DNA of 64,000 nucleotides from Luidia sarsii (taxonomy: Eukaryota > Echinodermata > Asteroidea > Paxillosida > Luidiidae), in contig OX465102.1 of NCBI GenBank assembly GCA_949987565.1, positions 15,941,812 through 16,005,811 on the forward strand. Reading direction: 5' to 3'. Of this stretch, positions 54,090 through 63,000 are shown in pieces; position 1 is the first letter of the stretch, and every line of letters begins with the position of its first letter. Made by a program: the position numbers and the translations under genes. The notes below the pieces were generated by a model. The model had not been told where the DNA came from. It ran no database searches and saw only the letters and a list, made by a program, of their open reading frames with translations.

Positions 54090-57000
54090 GAGAAAGACAG
54101 AGAGAAAGAGGAGAGAGGAGAAAGAGGAGAAAGGGGAGAGAAAGAGAGAGAGAGGAGAAAGAGAGAGAGAGAGAGAGGAGAAAGAGAGAGAGAGAGAGGG
54201 GGGGGGGAGGGGAGAGAAAGAGAGAGAGAGGGGGGAGGGGAGAGAAAGAGACAGACAGACAGAAAAAGAGAGAGAGAGACAGATAGAGAGACAGAGAAAA
54301 AGAGAAAGAGCACATTTCAATTAGTCCAGGACAGTAATGCTGCCCTCCCCATTAGGCAGCTTCTCCGATTTGGAGCGGCCGAGACGAAAGAGGAACTTTC
54401 TCCTGCTGCCCTTCCCAAAGGAGCCGGACGCAGAGTGAGCGAGGGGACTGGGCTGGGGTCTGGCCTTGCCCGGGGTGGCTCCCCTGGTCTTGGTCGGAGC
54501 CGAATCGAAGAAGGTCGTGGCCGACGGTGGAGCTGGCGACTGCTGCCTGTCAAAGAAACCGATGCATGACCGGGGCTCGTCCAAGAAGCCCACAGAGGAT
54601 CTGGATTTCTGGTCGATGGAGGACTTCCTGGATTCTGAACTGCAAGATAAAAAAAAAATAATAATAAATAAATAATCTTAAAATTTAGTGGGCCTGACGT
54701 TTAGATCCTAGCAGGACCTTTCTCAAAGGCAGAGTGACAAGGACAAAACACATACATGTACACGAAGGAAGGGGAAAGAGAGTGAATAGGACACGGATGA
54801 GAAACAAAGGACAAAGAGTGAAGCTGGTAGGGAGAGATCAAAGGGAAGGGCAAGGAGTAGGGTAGGGATTAGTGAGAAGAGAGGGAAAGATCAAAGAGAA
54901 GGGCAAGGAGTAGGGTAGGGATTAGTGACAAGAGGGGGGAAAGATCAAAGAGAGAAGTGTGAAGGACTGAACACAAAAGAAGGATTATCAGAAAGCTGCA
55001 TGGTGTTAGTCATTACCCTCCTGGATGTTGAGACCATGTGGTTGAATAGTCCTTGGATGATGCTTCATCCACACTTTCTCACGGCTAAGACGGACAACAT
55101 TACTACGGTGACCAAGTGATTCTATGCCCAGTACACTCATATCTGATATAAGTGATACCCAACAGGGGTATCCATTTAAATAATATAAATAAATAAATAA
55201 GAAAAATTAAACGGATGACTGATGAAGGTTCCTTTTTAATTAGATGCGTAATCATACTACACTGGTTAGTGGTGGCAATGCAAAGCGAATCAAATTGTTA
55301 GAAATTTTTGAAAATTTGAAAGAGGCAACAGGAGGCAGAATGAGATACAACATCAGAAGAAGCAGAGAAACTGGCTTTGCGGTCTCACGGACTTACTCTC
55401 AGAAGAGTGCAAAAGGTGATGAGCATAAGCAATAAGCTTTATTAAAGGGTTGGCGTGTGATGACCCTGTCTACCAATTGTATTCACTTAGTCACCAGGTG
55501 TGGGTAGACAAAGGGTTGGTGTGTGATGATCCTGTCTACCAATTGTATTCAGTTACTTACCAGGTGTGGATAGGCAAAGGGTTGGCGTATGATGACCCTG
55601 TCTACCAATTGTATTCACTTAGTTACCAGGTGTGGGCAGACAAAGGGTTGGTGTGTGATGACCCTGTCTACCAATTGTATTCAGTCAGTCACCAGGTGTG
55701 GGTAGGCAAAGGGTTGGTGTGTGATGACCCTGTCTACCAATTGTATTCACTTAGTTACCAGGTGTGGGTAGGCAAATGGTTGGTGTGTGATGACCCTGTC
55801 TACCAATTGTATTCACTCAGTCACCAGGTGTGGGTAGGCAAAGGGTTGGTGTGTGATGACCCTGTCTACCAATTGTATTCACTCAGTCACCAGGTGTAGG
55901 TAGGCAAAGGGTTGGTGTGTGATGACCCTGTCTACCAATTGTATTCACTCAGTCACCAAACTAGGTGTGGGTAGGCAAAGGGTTGGTGTGTGATGACCCT
56001 GTCTACCAATTGTATTCACTCAGTCACCAGGTGTGGGTAGGCAAAGGGTTGGTGTGTAATGACCCTGTCTACCAATTGTATTCAGCCAGTCACCAGGTGT
56101 GGGTAGGCAAAGGGTTGGTGTGTGATGACCCTGTCTACCAATTGTATTCAGTCACCTGGTGTAGGTAGACAAAGGGTCAGTGTGTTATGACCTAGTCTTT
56201 CAACAATTACTGCATTCTGCAAATCATTGCCTTTAGATAAAGGATTGGTCTGCAGTGACACCTTGCTAAACGTAAGGCATAACTTTAAAGGCCATTTCCC
56301 GATCAGTCTACGGGCCACGATAAACCTGAACTCACCAATAACAACTAAAAGACTCAACAAAACAACCCCATTATGTTAAATGATTAAAGTACTCACTGTA
56401 GAAGCACCAAATGAAAAATTGGTTAGTCAACTCAACACAGATACACTCGTTAGTTGGATGGAGTTTTAGATTGACAAAGGAAAAACTGACGGGGAACTTT
56501 TGAACAAATTGAAAAATTGGCAAAGAAAACTTCTGACTAGCGCCCCCACCCCAGCAAAGACTGGTTGACTTTTTAGGAGGCCATCATCTAAGGCCTTGAC
56601 AGCTCAGATGGAACAGCACTGGTACATTAGTCAAGAGGACTCGGGTTCAAGTCCCGGTCCAGTAAAAGTTCTTTTCTTTGCCAAGTTTTCAAATTGAGTT
56701 TTAGATTGGGCGACACAGGTAGTGGTTAGCTTGGGAGACAACAAGATTTCGGGACCATTTCTTGTACTCACCTCAATGCTGTGGAATCGTAAATTGCGGC
56801 CGCGTATCGACTCGAGACGGGAGCTGATCTGAGTGTGTTCGGTTTCAATTAGGACTGTACGTATTCAATTTAGGGATTACAGAAGCAAGGGACGAAAAAT
56901 ATACCCGAAGTCCATACTCACCAACTACATGGCTTCTGTACAAGCCACAGATAACGACTACTGTCAAAAAACTTAATATTTTCAAATCCAAAATACTGCA

Positions 57001-60000
57001 CAACTGCAGATCATACTGTATTTACTCTAGTGCTCATAACTAATTTGGGGAGAAATCTCTAAATGCACCTCGATTTTAATGTTTGAATTGCATAGTGCCT
57101 TAGGTAGTGTACAAATGTTTTGTGGGTGATGACCCTGTCTACCAATTGTACCGGTATTCAATCACCTGATGTGGGCAGACAAAGGGTTAATTGGTGTGTG
57201 ATTACCCTGTCTACCAATTGTATTCTGCCACCTACCGGGTAGCTGATGTGGGCAGACAAAGGGTTGGTGTGCGATGACCCTGTCTACCAATTGTATACAG
57301 CCACCTGATGTGGGCAGACAAAGGGTTGGTGTGCGATGACCCTGTCTACCAATTGTATTCAGTCACCTGATGTGGGCAGACAAAGGGTTGGTGTGCGATG
57401 ACCCTGTCTACCAATTGTATTCAGCCACCTGATGTGGGCAGACAAAGGGTTGGTGCGGGATGACCCTGTCTACCAATTGTATACAGCCACCTGATGTGGG
57501 CAGACAAAGGGTTGGTGCGGGATGACCCTGTCTACCAATTGTATACAGCCACCTGATGTGGGCAGACAAAGGGTTGGTGTGCGATGACCCTGTCTACCAA
57601 TTGTATTCAGCCACCTGATGTGGGCAGACAAAGGGTTGGTGTGCGATGACCCTGTCTACCAATTTTAAGTTCAGCCACCTGATGTGGGCAGACAAAGGGT
57701 TGTTGTACTGTGCGATGACCCTGTCTACCAATTGTATTCAGCCACCTGATGTGGGTAGACAAAGGGTCGATGTGCGATGACCCTGTCTACCAATTGTATT
57801 CAGTCACCACGTGGGTTGGAAAAATTAACATATCAACAGCATGAAAGGGAGTTCTCCTCGGCAGAGAGAAGCCAAACGAGCCTGCATCTCCTGGTACGTG
57901 AAATAAATGGGCTTTTGGGGACGACTCAGTGGAGTTCCATGTGTACTGCGCTTTTTTTTAGGAGACTGACATCCTCTTCATCACCACGGACACACGTGTG
58001 TGGGGCCACTAACCTGAGTCTGGTCTCGGCCTCAAAGGCAACCTGTAGGACGGCCAGTCTTTCCTCGGCAGTCTCCACGGCGGCCTGCAGCTCCTCCTGC
58101 CTGGTCAAGGATTGCTGCAACACAGAGAACACCAACTGACTCAACTCTCTATCCTCTCACTGATCCAGGAATCCACTTTCTAGGAAGGACCTGCTCTACC
58201 AAAATGCCATTATGTTGTACAGCATGCCTTTATCATTCATTCCCCTTCATGCATATGCATTGTTATTCAAATGTGCATGGTTTCTATTCTTGAATGTCCC
58301 CATCTTACCATACAGCATGCCTTCATCATTCATTCCCCTTCATGCATGCATTGTTATTTAAATGTGCATGGTTTCTATTCTTGCGTGTCCCCATCTTACC
58401 ATACAGCATGCCTTTATCATTCATTCCCCTTCATGCATATGCATTGTTATGCAAATGTTCATGGTTTCTATTCTTGAATGTCCCCAGGACTAAAATATCA
58501 TCATGCCTTTATTTTTCATTCCCCTTCATGCACATGCATAAGGTTATTCAAATGTGCATGTTTCTATCCTTGCATGTCCCTAGGACCAAAATATCTTACC
58601 ATACAGCGTACCTTTATATTCATTCACTTCATGCATATGCATTAGGTTATTCAAATGTGCATGGTTTCTATCCTTGAATGTCCTCAAGACCAACTTCATC
58701 TTACCATACAGCATAACTTTATCATTCATTCCCCTTCATGCATATGCATTATTATCTAAACGTGCATGGTTTCTATTCTTGCATGTCCCCAGGACCAAAA
58801 TATAATCTATTCAAAATGTACATGGTTTCTATCCTTGGATGTCCCCGGGACCAAAATGTCATCATATCATACAAGCCTTAAGTCTTATTTATATCATACA
58901 TGCCTAGCTTTTTATACATTTCCTTCATTCATTCCCTTGATTTTCTTGTATCATAAAAAAGTAACTTTCCTACTCTTTCCACTGGCATATAGTTTGCTTG
59001 GGTCATATTTTCTTGGAAAAGCTTTCTTTGACAATTTTTTCTTGTAATGCACATTTTAGTGTGATAGGGGCTTAGGCAGCAACACGGTTTATGTGCTGTG
59101 ACCAGTCACGCGGTGAGTTAAAGGCCCTATACAACATTGGTGAAATTCAAAAGATTGACACAGTTTGTGTGTTAAACCATTAAACATTCCAAAAAAGAAA
59201 TACCGCGAAGGTTTTAGCTCAAATGGTAATCAGAGAGTAGAAAGAGGCAAACAAAAAAAACGTCACGGTTTTCGCACCGTTCTATAGTGTAAGAAATCAT
59301 TTATTACTCGCGAGTAATAAAGTATTTGTCAATGTTTGAGTAAAGATTTCCTGAGAAGTACAACATCCAACACTGTAAGATTTCAACTTGAGAATTCTAT
59401 CATGACCATCTACAAACTGTGTGAATTAGAAGGAAATCTGTGGACATCGATGTTTTCCTATCTTCCCAATAGTGTTGTATTGGGCCTTTAAGCATATTGC
59501 ACTTACTAGAAGTTCTGCCTGGAGGTTGTCCTCTCTGTCCTGAGCGAGCCTCTTGCTGTTCTCAAGGGTCCTCTCCACCTCCCTGTGAAGAAACTGCAGG
59601 GCAGACACAAGTACAAGAGTTAGCAGGCGAGTCTACTACTCCAGAGAGTGACAACAGTTGTGAGCAGGGCTTCAACTGTGAGGCGACTCAGTCTTATAGC
59701 AACTTCCCAACGAGCAACTTTTTAGTGGCCGAGAGATTCACAGCAGGGGTGCAGGCTCCCTTCAGTTTTTAGGGTTTTAACAAATAAATATTAGCAGTTT
59801 GAGATACCTGTTTGACATAAAATAAAAAATGCTAATGAAAAAATCACATAAAATCACGCCATTTCCTGAAATCCGGAAAATTTCCGGAAGTCTTACACCC
59901 CTGCTGGGCTCAGAAAGTGACAGCACAGGAGGAAATTCATTCTGTGGCATTCCGCATGTCTGCCGTGCAACAAAGTGGGGTTAGGGTTAGAGTAAGGAGT

Positions 60001-63000
60001 TAGGGGTTAGGGGTTAGGGTTAGGGTTAGGGGTTAGGGGTTAGGGTTAGGCAATAGCATTCGGATTCTCTGAGCCTCAAGCCTCACGCCTCACCTCGTTC
60101 CTCTCTTGCTCCTTCTCTAATTGCCGGCTCAGCTCCGTGCTCTCATGCCTTAGCTGCTCCGTCAATCCTGCAATTTGAAAGGAAAGGCAGATTTCCGGGT
60201 TACCTATGAAGACCATGTCTTTAGTGAGAGGGAGGTGAGAGACTTGGTCAGGCATAAGGCACTGCAATGACCCACTGATGGTACCACAGTAAAGTGACGC
60301 AACCTGCAATGCTACAGACAAAGGAACAAGATCGTCGGTCCTAGCCAATACAGTATATTTACTCGTGCTGGCTTGAACTAATTTCAAAGATCATTGACAA
60401 TTTTGGATCTCTGGTAAACAGCAACTCTCTACAGTATTTTGATTCTGAAAAACGGCAAAGAAAACTTTGACTGGAGCGGGAGTTGAACCAGAGGTCACGG
60501 GCTGCAGTCCTATTCCAGTCAATGTTTTCTTTGCCATTTTTCAAAATTGTGTAAAAAAAATTCATGGCCAGTTTTTCCTATATCTATATTCTGTTTACAT
60601 AGCTGCCAACCTACTGGTATCTTAAAGGAAATTAGGAATACCTCTGCTGCCAAAAGAAAAGAGGAATCACAGTGCAAACTACATAGGAATACATGTGTCT
60701 TTCCAAGCCCAAAATCAGAATCTGTTGTCAAGAGCTTGATATTTTTTTACCAAAAAAGAGAAATGACTCCTCCAAAATAGGAATGGTTGGCAGCTATGTC
60801 AGTTTTCAGTTGAAAACAGTTTCAGCGGACCGGTGGGTCATTTGTGCTACTCATCCGTAGATTGTGTGGATTCTTGGTGGGAATCACCGACTATAACTGA
60901 CTAACATGCTACAAGATCTCACCGTGAAATTTACTGATCTCCTCCTCCAGGTCTTCTCCGTGGGACTGAAGCTCCTTCTTACTGAGTTCTGAAAACCAAC
61001 CAAAATCCGAGCATCGGTTTTTAGGGACATACAGAGGGATTCTAAGAAGGGCCACTTGGTCCACCTGATCTTAGCCCGATGAGGTCGTAAAGGTCTTGTA
61101 CTTTACCTGCATGGGCATAGCAGCACACAGTACTGGAAATCATCAACTCACACGGAGCCTTTTGAGAAGGGTGCGCTGAGCTTACACTTTACAGCCACAA
61201 GGAAGCCCACCTCCACATCGGGGTTGCCATTTCCACTCAGCTGAGCATCAGCTGAGCTATGATGCAACGCGGTACTGCCGCTATACATTATTCAAACATG
61301 CCACACGACCTCGACCAGATCGGTGGCAAGTGGTTAAGACGTCTGCACTAAAAAGCAGGAGTCGCGGGTTCAACTTCAAATCCCGCTCGATAAAAAGCAG
61401 GAGTCGCGGGTTCAAATCCCGCTCGAGCCTCGAGCTGCCAGATATTTTTTCATCAGGCATCGGGCAAAGCACTGAGCACTCCGTGCTTATAACGCCGAGC
61501 AGGTCAAACCCTCATTGAACTTCAGGATAGCAGTCAAAGACTAACCAGTTGGAAAGTGTGCATAAGCTTTTAACGCAACTACTTGCATCGGATGAAGCAT
61601 GGGATGTTATCCATTAGCAAAGTGGTGGCAGTTTGACCCCCCCCCCCCCAAAAAAGGCCAATGGGAATAAACAAGGCTTCAATAATCAGACTAATTATGC
61701 ATCCGGCAGTCGATTTCACCAAACTCATCGTAACCTACGATCAATCGCAAGACAGTGAGCGATGCACAGAAACCATACGGTTTATCACGACGTACGGTTG
61801 AGTCATCCATTGTAAGTTAAGATACGACGCATCGTAAGGCTTTGTGAAATTCACCCCAGCTCATGGCAATGCTCAGATCCATACCCAGTGCCTCTTTGCT
61901 TTGCTTGACGGCAGCCATCTTGGATTGGGATTCCTCCAGATCGGCCTTCAATGTCTGAACCCTCAGGTCTGTGCTGGATCTCAGCGATTCGAGTTCCTAT
62001 CAGAAAAATAAAAAAAGAGTACAGGTTCAAGCCACTTCTGTGGGAGCCACATCATTTGTACTATTAAAAGAGCGCAGCGCACACCTGGTGTGACCAACCT
62101 TCTGTCTGTCAGCAAGTTTGGCAGTCACGGAGGAGAGCTCGTCCAGGAGTTTCTCTTGCTTGGCACCGTTTGCCTCCATGGAGCTGACCTGCTCAATTTA
62201 AGAGACAGACAAGATATGTCCTATTAAATTAAGCATTACAGGACATCTATCAACATCTGGTCAATCTTTCAAGACAACGCTCCCAGCTCCTGATGGAGTA
62301 AAAAGATGTTGGCGTTTCCCGCAGTTCAAGGGCGGACGACAGCGGCGTGGAAAGCCGGGTTTCCACTGGATTTATTTTGGTCAAAGTAACCGAGACTATG
62401 GTTACTTTTCCCATTTTAAGTCCAGTAGAAACGGCCCAGTAAAATTTCCTCTCGGTTACTTTAACCGAGCCGAATGGTTACTTTCACCGGCCAACCTCTG
62501 GCCAGTGAAAGTGACCAGGTAAGTTTAACTGAGCCGATTAGTCAAGTGGAAACGCACCACTCGGCGTACATGCACTGCGCACAAATATTTTTTGCCAGCC
62601 CGGTTACTTTAACCATCATCTCGGTTAAATTGACTGACTCAAAAGTCCAAGTGGGAACAAGAAATAAAATGACATGATGGGAAAAGGGAATTTCCTTCCT
62701 GGTTTATGTTTCCCCCCTGCCTACGATCTTGCCCTTTTTAAGAGGAATGTCAATTCCTATCTCCAGCCTTCCTGAGTCCCTCTCTATCTCCTTCTTTCCT
62801 TAGCCCTTAACCGTGAGTGGCTTTATAGCCTTGTTTTGGGCCCCGTACCTTGGTGGACAGGACGTTCTTGGCCTTCTGCAAGTCGGCCACCTCTCGGTCC
62901 CTGGCGGCCAGCTGGCCGGTCAGCGAGCTCTTCTCCCGGAGGGCCGCCTGCGTCTTGGCCTCGGCCTTGGCCAGCCTCTCCTGGCACTGGGCCAGCTCCT

